From contig NZ_JASCOR010000007.1 of NCBI RefSeq assembly GCF_029959445.1, positions 1 to 56,985 of the forward strand: a DNA stretch of 56,985 nucleotides, in the 5' to 3' direction. This DNA comes from Stenotrophomonas sp. PS02298 (GTDB taxonomy: Bacteria; Pseudomonadota; Gammaproteobacteria; Xanthomonadales; Xanthomonadaceae). This document shows positions 15,321-25,032 of the stretch, piece after piece. Made by a program: the position numbers and the translations under genes. The notes below the pieces were generated by a model. The model was not told the origin of the DNA. It did not search any database and saw only the letters and a list, made by a program, of their open reading frames with translations. The number at the start of each line of letters is the position of its first letter. The first letter of the stretch is position 1.

Positions 15321-16655
15321 ATGAGCATCTTCACCGAACAGGAAGCCAAGGCCATCCTGGACAAGGTCATCGCGCTGTCCAAGGCCGATGAGTGCACCGC
15401 CACGCTGGCCGGCTCGGTCGACGGCAACATCCGTTTCGCGCTGAACAACGTCTCCACCAGCGGCATCGTCAGCAACGCCGAACTGGCCGTACAGGTCGCC
15501 TTCGGCAAGCGCGTTGGCACCGCCTCGATCAACGAGTTCGACGACGCTTCGCTGGAGCGCGTGGTACGCCGTGCCGAGGACCTGGCCAAGCTGGCGCCGG
15601 AAAATCCGGAATTCATGCCGGCCATCGGCAAGCAGCAATACCGCTCAAGCCCGACCTTCAGCGAATCGACCGCGGCGATCACCCCGGAATTCCGCGCCCA
15701 GGTGGCTGCTGACTCCATTACCCCCTGCCGCGGCAACGGCCTGATCGCTGCCGGCTTCCTGGAAGACGGCAACGGTTTCGTCGCCATTGCCAACAGCAAT
15801 GGCAACTTCGGCTACCAGAAGACCACCAACTTCAACTACACCTGCACCGTGCGCACCGAAGACGGCCGCGGCTCGGGCTGGGTTGGCCGCAACCTCGCCA
15901 ATGCTGCCGACTTCAAGGCCGACCAGGACATCGAGATCGCCAAGCGCAAGGCCACCGAATCGGCCGAAGCCAAGGCACTGGAGCCGGGCAAGTACACGGT
16001 GATCCTGGAGCCGGCGGCCGCTGCTGGCCTGATCAGCTTCATGATGAACTTCTTCAGCGCACGCTCGGCCGACGAAGGCCGCAGCTTCCTGTCCAAGAAG
16101 GGCGGCGGCAACAAGCTGGGCGAGCAGGTCTACGACAGCAAGGTCAACCTGTTCGCCGATCCGTGGCATCCGGATGCAGCGGTGTTGCCGTGGGACGGCG
16201 AGGGCATGCCGCGCGAACGCATCGCCATCATCGAGGACGGCAAGGTCGCCAACCTGGATTACTCGCGCTACTGGGCACAGAAGCAGGGCAAGACGGCCAA
16301 GGCCAGCGCCGGCAACCTGCTGATGAGCGGCGGCACCAAGTCGATCGCCGAACTGGTGCGTGGCACCGAGAAGGGCATCCTGGTCACCCGCACCTGGTAC
16401 ATCCGCATGGTCGACCCGCAGACCGTGCTGCTGACCGGCCTGACCCGCGACGGCACCTTCTACATCGAGAACGGCCAGATCAAGCACCCGGTGAAGAATT
16501 TCCGCTTCAACGAATCGCCGGTGATCATGCTCAACAACATCGACGAGCTTGGCAAGCCGGTGCGCGTGGCCGGTGACGAGTCCAGCTTCGTGATGATGAT
16601 TCCGCCGATGAAGCTGCGTGACTTTACGTTTACGTCGTTGTCGGATGCGGTGTAA
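15321..16655 (+). CDS. TldE/PmbA-like partner protein
   Basis: A 444-residue TldD/PmbA-family protein without the HExxxH zinc motif, as expected for the TldE subunit, which forms the heterodimer without binding metal. It has no signal peptide (starts MSIFTEQEAKAILDKV), while the adjacent TldD carries a Tat signal. Tat substrates are exported folded and can carry a signal-less partner, so export as a complex is possible. The ATG at 15321 has AAGGAG 9 nt upstream. The family call is supported by the shared TldD/PmbA layout, including the C-terminal AGNLLMSGGTKSIAELV segment. Confidence 0.85.
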   Translation: MSIFTEQEAKAILDKVIALSKADECTATLAGSVDGNIRFALNNVSTSGIVSNAELAVQVAFGKRVGTASINEFDDASLERVVRRAEDLAKLAPENPEFMPAIGKQQYRSSPTFSESTAAITPEFRAQVAADSITPCRGNGLIAAGFLEDGNGFVAIANSNGNFGYQKTTNFNYTCTVRTEDGRGSGWVGRNLANAADFKADQDIEIAKRKATESAEAKALEPGKYTVILEPAAAAGLISFMMNFFSARSADEGRSFLSKKGGGNKLGEQVYDSKVNLFADPWHPDAAVLPWDGEGMPRERIAIIEDGKVANLDYSRYWAQKQGKTAKASAGNLLMSGGTKSIAELVRGTEKGILVTRTWYIRMVDPQTVLLTGLTRDGTFYIENGQIKHPVKNFRFNESPVIMLNNIDELGKPVRVAGDESSFVMMIPPMKLRDFTFTSLSDAV

Positions 16656-16656
16656 C

Positions 16657-16800
16657 GGCTTTTGGCTTTGGCTTTTAGCTTTGGCTTTTAGCTTTGGCTT
16701 TTAGCTTTGGCTTTTAGCTTTAGCTTTAGCTTTGGCTTTGGCTTTGGCTTTGGCTTTGGCTTTAGCTTTGGCTTTAGCTTTGGCTTCGGCTTCGGCTTTT
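16657..16800 (+). repeat. (GGCTTT)n / (AGCTTT)n satellite
   Basis: About 140 bp of imperfect tandem hexamers GGCTTT with AGCTTT and GGCTTC variants starts directly after the TldE stop. In one frame it would read as poly(Ala-Leu), but no gene signal supports that. Related satellites occur at 27081-27148 and 56331-56375. Confidence 0.85.
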
Positions 16801-16825
16801 AGCAGTTGCAGTTGCAGTTGCTCCA

Positions 16826-16955
16826 TCCCTTCTCCCGCCTGCGGGAGAAGGTGCCCCGAAGGGGCGGATGAGGGGAGCTTTCAAGCTCTTGCTCTACGTG
16901 CTTCAAGAGCGCCCTCACCCCAACCCCTCTCCCGCACGCGGGAGAGGGGCTTTCA
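16826..16955. repeat. Intergenic palindromes before the DUF4159 gene
   Basis: Two units of the cttctcccg/gggagaagg family occur in opposite orientation at about 16828-16875 and 16910-16950. With the satellite before them they form the whole 320-bp gap between the TldE and DUF4159 genes. Confidence 0.65.
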
Positions 16956-16975
16956 GCATCCTGAGATTTTCGCCC

Positions 16976-17692
16976 TTGTCCCCACCCCGTCTGACGCGAG
17001 CGCAATTCCTTCACCTGCTGCTGGGCGGCGCGGTGAGTGCCGCCTTGCCGGGCATCGCAAGCGCGCAGGCCAGCCGCTACGACTTCTGGTTCACCCGCCT
17101 GCGCTATGACTCCGGTGACTGGGACGTGGACGCGCGCATGCCGTCCAACCTGATCACCTCGCTGGTCGACTACACCACCTTGCGCGTAGACCCCAAGGAA
17201 CACGTCATCGCGCTGTCCGACCCGAAGATGCTGGCCGCACCGTTCTGCTACCTGGCCGGCCACAAGCTGGTCGAGTTCAACCCGGAAGAGCGCCGCAACT
17301 TCGAACGCTACGTGCGCAACGGCGGCTTCGTCTTCGTCGATGACTGCAACCACGACATCGACGGCCTGTTCGCCACCTCCTTCGAAGCACAGATGCGCAG
17401 CATCTTCGGCGCCAGCGCAATGAAGAAACTGCCCAACACCCACGCCATCTACAACAGCTTCTTCAAGTTCCCCGAGGGCCCACCGGCCACCGGTTTCGAA
17501 CTCAACGGCTGGGGTGATGACCTGGTCCACGACTACCTCAAGGGCATCGAGATCGATGGCCGGCTGGGCGTGCTCTACAGCAACAAGGACTACGGTTGCG
17601 AATGGGACTACGACTGGCGCAACAAACGCTTCCTGGCCGAAGACAACACCAAGTTCGGCGTGAACATCGTGATGTACGCACTGACGCATTGA
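16976..17692 (+). CDS. DUF4159 protein, exported
   Basis: A 238-residue protein when started at the TTG at 16976; a CTG or a further upstream start is possible because the frame is open through the palindromic repeats. The N-terminus LTRAQFLHLLLGGAVSAALP is a signal peptide resembling a degenerate Tat signal (single Arg), ending near ASAQA. The mature part matches the DUF4159 pattern: FWFTRLRYDSGDWD, the Rossmann-like NGGFVFVDDCNHD segment, and a C-terminal region rich in Asp and Trp. DUF4159 domains are commonly encoded beside MoxR, DUF58 and BatA-type genes, as here; their biochemical role is not known. The MoxR gene starts 16 bp after its stop. Confidence 0.82.
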   Translation: MSPPRLTRAQFLHLLLGGAVSAALPGIASAQASRYDFWFTRLRYDSGDWDVDARMPSNLITSLVDYTTLRVDPKEHVIALSDPKMLAAPFCYLAGHKLVEFNPEERRNFERYVRNGGFVFVDDCNHDIDGLFATSFEAQMRSIFGASAMKKLPNTHAIYNSFFKFPEGPPATGFELNGWGDDLVHDYLKGIEIDGRLGVLYSNKDYGCEWDYDWRNKRFLAEDNTKFGVNIVMYALTH

Positions 17693-17708
17693 CCCCACAG
17701 GTGACCGC

Positions 17709-18704
<996 letters not shown>

Positions 18705-18723
18705 TTCGTAACGTTCGAACTCC

Positions 18724-19626
18724 ATGAGCGCCCCCACGTCACCACTGATCCCCGCCGATGTGCGCAGTCGCCTGCGCAGCCTGCGGCTGTGGCCGCAGCG
18801 GGCCAGCGGCAGCCGTGGCATCGGCGCGCATGCCAGCCGCAGCCGCGGTGCCGGCTTGGAGTTCGCGCAGTACCGCGCCTACGAACCGGGCGACGAGCTG
18901 CGCCAGATCGACTGGAAGCTTTATGCGCGCTCGGACCGCTTCTTCGTGCGCGAGTCCGAACGCGAAAGCCTGATCACCGTCTGGCTGCTGCTTGATGCCA
19001 GCGCCTCGATGGCACAGGCCGATCAGGCGCGGCCCGACTGGCAGCGTCTGGACGCGGCCAAGGCACTGGTCGCCTGCCTTGCCGAGCTGGCGATGCAGCA
19101 AGGCGATGCCTTCGGCCTGATCGCACTTGGCGGTGATGGCGTGCAGCTGCTGCCAGCCGGAAACGGCCTGCGCCAACGCGATCGGCTGCACCTGCAACTG
19201 CATGCGTTGAAGGCTGCAGGGCAATGGCCGCCAGAGCAGAAGCTGTCGCCCTTGTGGGAACGCAGCGCCAGCAATGATCTGGTGGTGATGGTCGGCGATT
19301 GCTTTGATGCCGCAGGTGTTGAACTGGCCGAGCGCCTGGCCAAAGCCGGCCGCGACGTCGTACACCTGCAGCTGCTGACCGTTGAAGAACGTGATTTCCC
19401 GTTCCGCGATGGCCACCGTTTCCGCGATCCGGAAACCGGCGACGAGCTGCTCAGCGATGGCGCAACGGTGCGCGCCGATTACCTCGCCCGTTTCAAGGAA
19501 GCACAGCGCGTGCTGGACGCACGGCTGCAGGCCGCCGGCATTCGCCATGACACCGCCTATCTCGATGAAGCCATCGACGCGCCCCTGCAGCGGCTGTTCG
19601 GGCGTCGTTCCGGGAGCGGCGCATGA
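18724..19626 (+). CDS. DUF58 (VWA-like) protein
   Basis: A 300-residue cytoplasmic protein with the DUF58 core: LEFAQYRAYEPGDELRQIDW followed by YARSDRFFVRE. A VWA-type metal-ion site DASAS (about residues 91-95) lies in the LLLDASASMAQ strand. DUF58 proteins accompany MoxR ATPases and are thought to bring client proteins to them. Its stop overlaps the start of the next gene by 4 nt, so the genes are translationally coupled. Confidence 0.92.
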   Translation: MSAPTSPLIPADVRSRLRSLRLWPQRASGSRGIGAHASRSRGAGLEFAQYRAYEPGDELRQIDWKLYARSDRFFVRESERESLITVWLLLDASASMAQADQARPDWQRLDAAKALVACLAELAMQQGDAFGLIALGGDGVQLLPAGNGLRQRDRLHLQLHALKAAGQWPPEQKLSPLWERSASNDLVVMVGDCFDAAGVELAERLAKAGRDVVHLQLLTVEERDFPFRDGHRFRDPETGDELLSDGATVRADYLARFKEAQRVLDARLQAAGIRHDTAYLDEAIDAPLQRLFGRRSGSGA

Positions 19627-20771
19627 GCCTGCTGTGGCTGTTCCCGGCCGGCTTCCTGGCATTGACAGCACTGTTGCTGCCGCTGCTGATCCACCTCGCC
19701 CGCCGCAGCGAACAGCGCATCATCGACTTCGCCGCGCTGCGCTGGCTGTCGGCCAAGCCACGTCCGCGTCGCCGCATCCGCTTCGACGAATGGCCACTGC
19801 TGGTGCTGCGCTTGCTGCTGCTCGCCTTGCTGGCGGTGCTACTGGCACGGCCGGCACTGACAGGTATGCCTGATACACAGCCGCGCATCGCCGTAGTACC
19901 CGGGGTTGACCTTGCCGCCGCCCAACGCAGCGCTGGCAATGCCGACGCGCAGTGGCTATGGCTGGCGGCTGGCTTCCCGTCCATCGACAACACAGCAATA
20001 CCGCGGGGCCCACAGCCACTGTCCAGCCTGCTGCGCGAGCTGGACGCCAGCCTGCCGGCCGATGCGCCGCTTACCGTGGTTGTTCCCTCGGTGCTTGATG
20101 GACTGGACGCACAACGGCCACAGCTCTCGCGTGCGGTGCGCTGGCAGGTGCTTGAGCAGGATGCTGCCGCCACCAAGCCAATCGCCGTTGCCGCACCTGA
20201 ACTGCAGATCCGTCATGACGAAGCTGGCAAGCAAGGCATGCGCTATCTCAATGCAGTTGCCAGCGCATGGCGAGGAACCAAACCAGAGACGGCAGACGAC
20301 ACCGTCGCCTTCAGCAATGACAACAAATTGCACGTCTGGCTGACGGCCAAGCCGCTGCCCGCCGATACAAGCGCATGGCTGCAACGCGGCGGCCGCCTGC
20401 TTGTGGATGCACGCACGCCGATACCCGCCGATGCCCAACGCGCGCCGCTATGGCGCGATGCCAACGGCGTACTGGTCATTGAACAGATCAGCACGCCACA
20501 AGGCCAGTGGCTGCGCTGGGCAGCGCCGTTACAGCCGGCAAGCCTGCCGGTGTTGCTTGATGCGGATTTCCCGAACGACCTGCGCGCCGTGCTGCAGGCT
20601 GTACCCACGCCGCGACGTGCCCTGGCAGCAACGATGCAGCCGAACACCGGTGCTACGCCGTACGCACAGCCTGCAACCGAGCTGGGCCACTGGCTGCTGT
20701 TAGCAATCGCCTTGTTGTTCCTGTTTGAGCGCTGGTGGGCCAGCGCGCCGCGTCGCCGAGGCCAGGTATGA
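19623..20771 (+). CDS. BatA-domain membrane protein
   Basis: A 382-residue protein with the BatA N-terminal pattern: a first membrane helix (WLFPAGFLALTALLLPLLIHL), the conserved cytoplasmic turn with RRSEQRIIDFAALRWL, then basic residues and a second helix (LLVLRLLLLALLAVLLARPA). The middle 270 residues are presumably periplasmic. A third helix lies near the C-terminus (HWLLLAIALLFLFERW). Bat-type proteins work with MoxR and DUF58. It overlaps both neighbours by ATGA junctions. Confidence 0.88.
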   Translation: MSLLWLFPAGFLALTALLLPLLIHLARRSEQRIIDFAALRWLSAKPRPRRRIRFDEWPLLVLRLLLLALLAVLLARPALTGMPDTQPRIAVVPGVDLAAAQRSAGNADAQWLWLAAGFPSIDNTAIPRGPQPLSSLLRELDASLPADAPLTVVVPSVLDGLDAQRPQLSRAVRWQVLEQDAAATKPIAVAAPELQIRHDEAGKQGMRYLNAVASAWRGTKPETADDTVAFSNDNKLHVWLTAKPLPADTSAWLQRGGRLLVDARTPIPADAQRAPLWRDANGVLVIEQISTPQGQWLRWAAPLQPASLPVLLDADFPNDLRAVLQAVPTPRRALAATMQPNTGATPYAQPATELGHWLLLAIALLFLFERWWASAPRRRGQV

Positions 20772-22918
20772 ACGCGTCTGCGCTGCTGCGCGCTGCACGG
20801 CGACGCACGCTGCTGATTGGCTTGCTCGCCGGACTGCCGCTGGCCTTGGCTGTCGGCGTGCTGGCAACGCGCATGTTCGGCCTCGAAGCCGCTTACATGA
20901 TCACCACGGCGGGCTTGCTGGTTGCCGCAGGCGTCGCGGTATGGCGTGCGCGACGGCTGGATGCGCGCTGGCTGGTCGCACGTCTGAACGACCATCCGCG
21001 TTTCGAGGACAGTGCTGACCTGCTGTTCGCCGCAGCGTCCACGCTCAACCCGTTGCAGCAACGCCAGCGCCGCCATATCGAGCAGCGCCTGCAAGGCAAT
21101 CCGCCGGACCTGCGTCCTCGCTGGCCCGGGCAACGACTGCTGTTGTGCCTGTTGGCTGCCGCGCTGATAGCGGGTACCGCACTTCTTTGGCCAAGCGCTA
21201 CAGCCAACCCTCCGGTTGCCGCCGGTGGAGGCGCCAACGAAACTGCTGCGGCGGACAGCACACCTGCATTGCGCGGCAGCTGGCTGCAGGTCACGCCTCC
21301 GGCGTACAGCGGCCAGGCGGCAGTAGCTGGCGACAAGCTCGACGCACGCGCCCTGCAAGGCAGCCGTCTGCAGTGGCGTCTGCAGTTCGCACCGCAGCCA
21401 CAGCACGCGTGGCTGCAGTTCCACGACGGCCGCCGGCTGGCATTGCAGCGCGATGGCGATTACTGGCGCGCTAGCGAGGTGTTGCAGCGTGCAGGCCTGT
21501 ACCGCATCCAGACCGAACCGGCGATGGCGGCCGCCGGACGCGCCTATCGTCTTGATGTGGTGATCGATCGTCCGCCGCAGGTCAAAGTCATCGAGCCCGC
21601 ACAGACCCTCAATCAAGCCGCACCGCGTCAGCGCACATGGCAACTGCGTTTCGAGGCCACCGATGATTTCGGCGTGAACAACGCTGCGACGTTGGATATC
21701 ACCACCGCAAAAGGCAGCGGTGAGAACATCACTTTCCAGCAGCGCCAGCTGACACTGAGCGGCAGCGGCCCGACGACGGCGCGACGCTTCGCCTACAGCG
21801 CCGACCTGGCCGCGCTCGGCCTGGAACCCGGCGATGAAGTTGTCGCGCGCCTGAGCGTCCGCGACAACCGCAGCCCGCAGCCACAGGAGGCGCGCAGCGC
21901 CAGCCTGATCCTGCGCCTGCCCAGCGAGCAGCAGGTACAGGCCAGCGATCTGGAAGGCGCGATCAAGAAGGTGATGCCGGCCTACTTCCGCAGCCAGCGG
22001 CAGATCATCATCGACGCCGAAGCTTTGCTCAAGCAGCGCGGCAGCCTCGATGCGGACACTTTCATAAAGCGCTCCGATGCGATCGGCGTCGACCAGCGCA
22101 TCCTGCGCCTGCGCTACGGCCAGTTCCTCGGCGAAGAAGCCGAAGGTGGTGCGAAGGCACCGCCGACCGGCGACCTGCCGACCAGCGATGCCACAAGCGC
22201 CGAAGGACATGCGGATCACGCCGATCATGCTGACGATGACGGCCATGACCACGGCAATGCAGCAGAGGGCACACCGGTATTCGGCAGCGCCACCGATGTG
22301 CTGTCCGAATACGGCCATACCCACGACCACGCCGAAGCCGCCACCCTGCTCGATCCGCAGACCCGCGCCATCCTCAAGTCCGCGCTCGACCAGATGTGGC
22401 AGTCCGAGGGTCATCTGCGCCAGGGCCACCCGGACCAGGCACTGCCATACGCCTATAAAGCCCTGGCCTTCATCAAGCAGGTGCAGCAGGCCGAGCGTAT
22501 CTATCTGGCGCGCGTGGGCAGTGAACTACCGTCCATCGACATGGCCCGGCGCATGACCGGCAAGCGCGATGGGCTTGGCAATCGCGCTGCGCAGCTGACG
22601 GCGCGACCTGCAGGTGATGCCGTCGTCGCCAACGCATGGCATGCATTGGCTTCCAGCGACGGCAGCGTTGATCTGGATGCCTTGTCGCATTGGCTGGACG
22701 CACACCCCAACGCCGTGCCCGATCCGCTGGACGTCGTCGCAGCGATAGACGCGCTGCGTCAGCAGCCCGATTGCCGCACATGCCGCAACGAACTGCGTGC
22801 GCAACTGTGGCCGGCCCTGCGTCGCGCCGACGGGCCGCCCGCGCGCCGCAATGCAGCGGATGCCGTCGGTCGCCGCTACCTTGAAGCACTCTCGGCGCCG
22901 CAGGAGCCAGCACGATGA
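20768..22918 (+). CDS. Large membrane protein, DUF4175-like
   Basis: A 716-residue membrane protein. Two hydrophobic helices near the N-terminus (about residues 17-58) and a third (about 128-148, LLLCLLAAALIAGTALLW) precede a large soluble, probably periplasmic, region with Gln/Arg-rich helices. This layout resembles DUF4175 proteins of proteobacterial MoxR clusters. A notable His/Asp-rich tract, EGHADHADHADDDGHDHG with a second HTHDH soon after, covers about residues 474-520 and could bind metal. The ATG at 20768 sits in an ATGA overlap with the upstream stop. Function is unknown; the family assignment is tentative. Confidence 0.8.
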   Translation: MNASALLRAARRRTLLIGLLAGLPLALAVGVLATRMFGLEAAYMITTAGLLVAAGVAVWRARRLDARWLVARLNDHPRFEDSADLLFAAASTLNPLQQRQRRHIEQRLQGNPPDLRPRWPGQRLLLCLLAAALIAGTALLWPSATANPPVAAGGGANETAAADSTPALRGSWLQVTPPAYSGQAAVAGDKLDARALQGSRLQWRLQFAPQPQHAWLQFHDGRRLALQRDGDYWRASEVLQRAGLYRIQTEPAMAAAGRAYRLDVVIDRPPQVKVIEPAQTLNQAAPRQRTWQLRFEATDDFGVNNAATLDITTAKGSGENITFQQRQLTLSGSGPTTARRFAYSADLAALGLEPGDEVVARLSVRDNRSPQPQEARSASLILRLPSEQQVQASDLEGAIKKVMPAYFRSQRQIIIDAEALLKQRGSLDADTFIKRSDAIGVDQRILRLRYGQFLGEEAEGGAKAPPTGDLPTSDATSAEGHADHADHADDDGHDHGNAAEGTPVFGSATDVLSEYGHTHDHAEAATLLDPQTRAILKSALDQMWQSEGHLRQGHPDQALPYAYKALAFIKQVQQAERIYLARVGSELPSIDMARRMTGKRDGLGNRAAQLTARPAGDAVVANAWHALASSDGSVDLDALSHWLDAHPNAVPDPLDVVAAIDALRQQPDCRTCRNELRAQLWPALRRADGPPARRNAADAVGRRYLEALSAPQEPAR

Positions 22919-24645
22919 CGCCCTGGCTCCCGCTCGTCCTGATCACACTGGCCGTCGTGCTGGGCAGCCTGCGCTTCGCGCTGTCGCCACGGCCGCGCAC
23001 ACCGCGTCTCGCCGCCTTGTTGTTGCTGCAGCTTGCTGCCGCTGTGTTGCTGTACTTCACCCTGTATCCACCATCACGCTCCGGTCGCGCGGGGACGCTG
23101 GTGGTTGCCACGGCAGGCGCAAGCACGGCGGAGGTTGCGGCCGTACCGGCAGCAACCTATGTGCGCCTGCCGGAAGCGGCGGCACTGACATCTGCGACGG
23201 CAGTGCCGGATCTCGCAACCGCACTGCGCCAGCACCCAGGTACACGCGAGCTGGTGATCGTCGGCCAGGGCCTGCCAGCACGTGATCGTGAAATCGCGCT
23301 GCCGCCGCTGCGTTTCCTGCCCGGCCCTGCACCACGGGGGCTGGTGGAGTTGCAGCCGCCGCCGTTGCTCGCGCCGGGTGCGGCCTTCACCGTGCACAGC
23401 CGCGTGCAGGGCATGCCCGATGTGCGCGTGGAACTGCTGGACCCTGCCGCTCATCGTGTCGATATCAGCGCCATTGACGCAGCAGGCCGAGCGAGCTCGC
23501 GTGCCAGCGCGCGCGAACCCGGCGATGTGGTCTTCACGCTGCGCGTGTTGGATGCCGGCGGCAAGGTGCTGGACCAACTTCCGGTGCCTGTGCGTGTACG
23601 CGCAGGCACAGCTCCCAGCATCCGCGTTCTCGCCGGTGCCCCTGGCCCTGAACTGAAGTATCTGCAACGTTGGGGCAGCGATATCGGTGCAACGCTGCAG
23701 ACCAGCATGTTGATCGGTGGCGGCCTGCAGATGGGTGATGCGCCGGCCTCACTCGATGCAGCCAGTCTCGCCCGCCTGGACCTGCTGCTGCTTGATGAGC
23801 GCCGTCTTGCGGCCTTGTCATCCGCACAGCGTGCGGCAATCACCGAGGCGATACGCGGCGGACTGGGTGTACTGGTCCGTACCAGCGGTGCCTTGGACGG
23901 CAGCGCGCGCCGCGCGTTGCGCGAATGGGGCCTGGAGACACGCGGCGGTGACCAGACCAAACCGGTCGCACTACGCAGCATCACCGATGCCGAACAGAAC
24001 AGAACCACGCTCACGGTCGAGCGCTTCAATCTGGAATTCAGCAGCGCTGATGTCGTGCCCTTGCTGCGCGCCGCGGACGGCAGCGCGATAGGTGGCTGGC
24101 GCGCACTTGGCCTGGGCAGGGTTGGCGTGCTGCCGATCACTGACAGCTATGCGCTGGTGCTCTCGGGTCATGCCGACGCACACGCCGAGCTGTGGAACGC
24201 CGCCTTGGCGAGCACAGCCCGATCGCTTGCGGATTCGCCCACGCTGCCATTGCCCGCCTGGGCCTGGAGTGGCGAACGCATCAGCCTCTGCGGACTGACC
24301 GCTCCGGCGCAGATGGTCGCCGAGGACGGGAGCCGTACCGAACTACTGCCCGACCCTTCCGCTGGCAACTGTGTTGCGGCGTGGCCACAGATGGCCGGAT
24401 GGCACCGCGTTGAAGCAGGCGAACAGCAGCAGAGCATGCTGCTGCTGGATCCGGAGAAAGCAGTCGCATTGCATGCGCAACAGATGCGCGATGCGACGTT
24501 TGCATTGAGCGGCAGTGCTGTGCGTACAACCCCACTGCCAATCCCGGGGCCACGCTGGCCCTGGTTGCTGGGGTTCGTGCTGATCGCCTCCCTGCTTTGG
24601 TGGCTGGAGCGCAGGCGAACAGGTGGAGCGGCAGCGCAAGACTGA
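22915..24645 (+). CDS. Membrane protein at the end of the MoxR cluster (glutamine-amidotransferase-like fold suspected)
   Basis: A 576-residue protein with two N-terminal helices (about residues 4-24 and 34-50), a long extracytoplasmic region, and a C-terminal helix WPWLLGFVLIASLLWWLE. The middle section has alternating beta strands and the stretch LDLLLLDERRLAALSSAQRA followed by IRGGLGVLVRTSG. This resembles the GATase1-like domain of large membrane proteins in Bat/MoxR loci, without an obvious catalytic Cys triad. It overlaps the upstream gene by ATGA and is the last gene of the operon. I do not recognise a specific family. Confidence 0.78.
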   Translation: MTPWLPLVLITLAVVLGSLRFALSPRPRTPRLAALLLLQLAAAVLLYFTLYPPSRSGRAGTLVVATAGASTAEVAAVPAATYVRLPEAAALTSATAVPDLATALRQHPGTRELVIVGQGLPARDREIALPPLRFLPGPAPRGLVELQPPPLLAPGAAFTVHSRVQGMPDVRVELLDPAAHRVDISAIDAAGRASSRASAREPGDVVFTLRVLDAGGKVLDQLPVPVRVRAGTAPSIRVLAGAPGPELKYLQRWGSDIGATLQTSMLIGGGLQMGDAPASLDAASLARLDLLLLDERRLAALSSAQRAAITEAIRGGLGVLVRTSGALDGSARRALREWGLETRGGDQTKPVALRSITDAEQNRTTLTVERFNLEFSSADVVPLLRAADGSAIGGWRALGLGRVGVLPITDSYALVLSGHADAHAELWNAALASTARSLADSPTLPLPAWAWSGERISLCGLTAPAQMVAEDGSRTELLPDPSAGNCVAAWPQMAGWHRVEAGEQQQSMLLLDPEKAVALHAQQMRDATFALSGSAVRTTPLPIPGPRWPWLLGFVLIASLLWWLERRRTGGAAAQD

Positions 24646-25017
24646 AGTGAGTGATGGCTTGGAAAGAGCAACATCAACAACGCCCCCTTCCGCCCTTCGG
24701 GCACCTTCCCCCGCATGCGTGGAAAGGCAAGTCAGCACATAACGTGTCGGAGCCCATGATCAGCCCCCTCCCTTTGCCGCAGGCAAGGGGGTGAAGAAGG
24801 CCTGCTTGCGCGCCATTGGCGCGCGGCCTGATGAACGACCGAAGGCTGCGCCTTCGGGCCGGACGGGTTGGGGAGGGGTGCCTTTCGCTTTGGATTGCGG
24901 TGGCACCCACATGCAACCCATCCAACAACTCCTTGAACCCCATCACTGATTGACCCCGGCCTTCACCCACACGCAAAACCGCTGCGGTAGAACCACACAC
25001 GCAGGGGGTTCCAAGCT
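24646..25017. repeat. Palindrome-rich intergenic region
   Basis: This 372-bp gap holds several GC-rich inverted units (around 24680-24725, 24765-24795 and 24835-24880) of the families that recur through the window. One is interrupted by GCGCGCCATTGGCGCGC (24808-24824). No gene is seen. They probably terminate the MoxR operon. Confidence 0.6.
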
Positions 25018-25032
25018 TTGGGGGTTCTACCG
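24985..25032 (+). promoter_or_regulatory. Inverted repeat enclosing the leader of the amidase gene
   Basis: CGGTAGAACC (24985-24994) and GGTTCTACCG (25023-25032) are a perfect 10-bp inverted repeat with a 28-nt loop, ending directly before the ATG at 25033. In RNA it would place the start codon at the base of a stem and could affect translation; it might instead be an operator. Confidence 0.4.

Noticed and set aside
16732-17109. A frame that reads as poly(Ala-Leu)
   Set aside because: It is simply the GGCTTT satellite read through into palindromic repeats and the DUF4159 leader.
20243-22429. A 728-codon open frame antisense to the membrane protein gene
   Set aside because: It overlaps a well-supported coding region with coupled neighbours and has no recognisable features.
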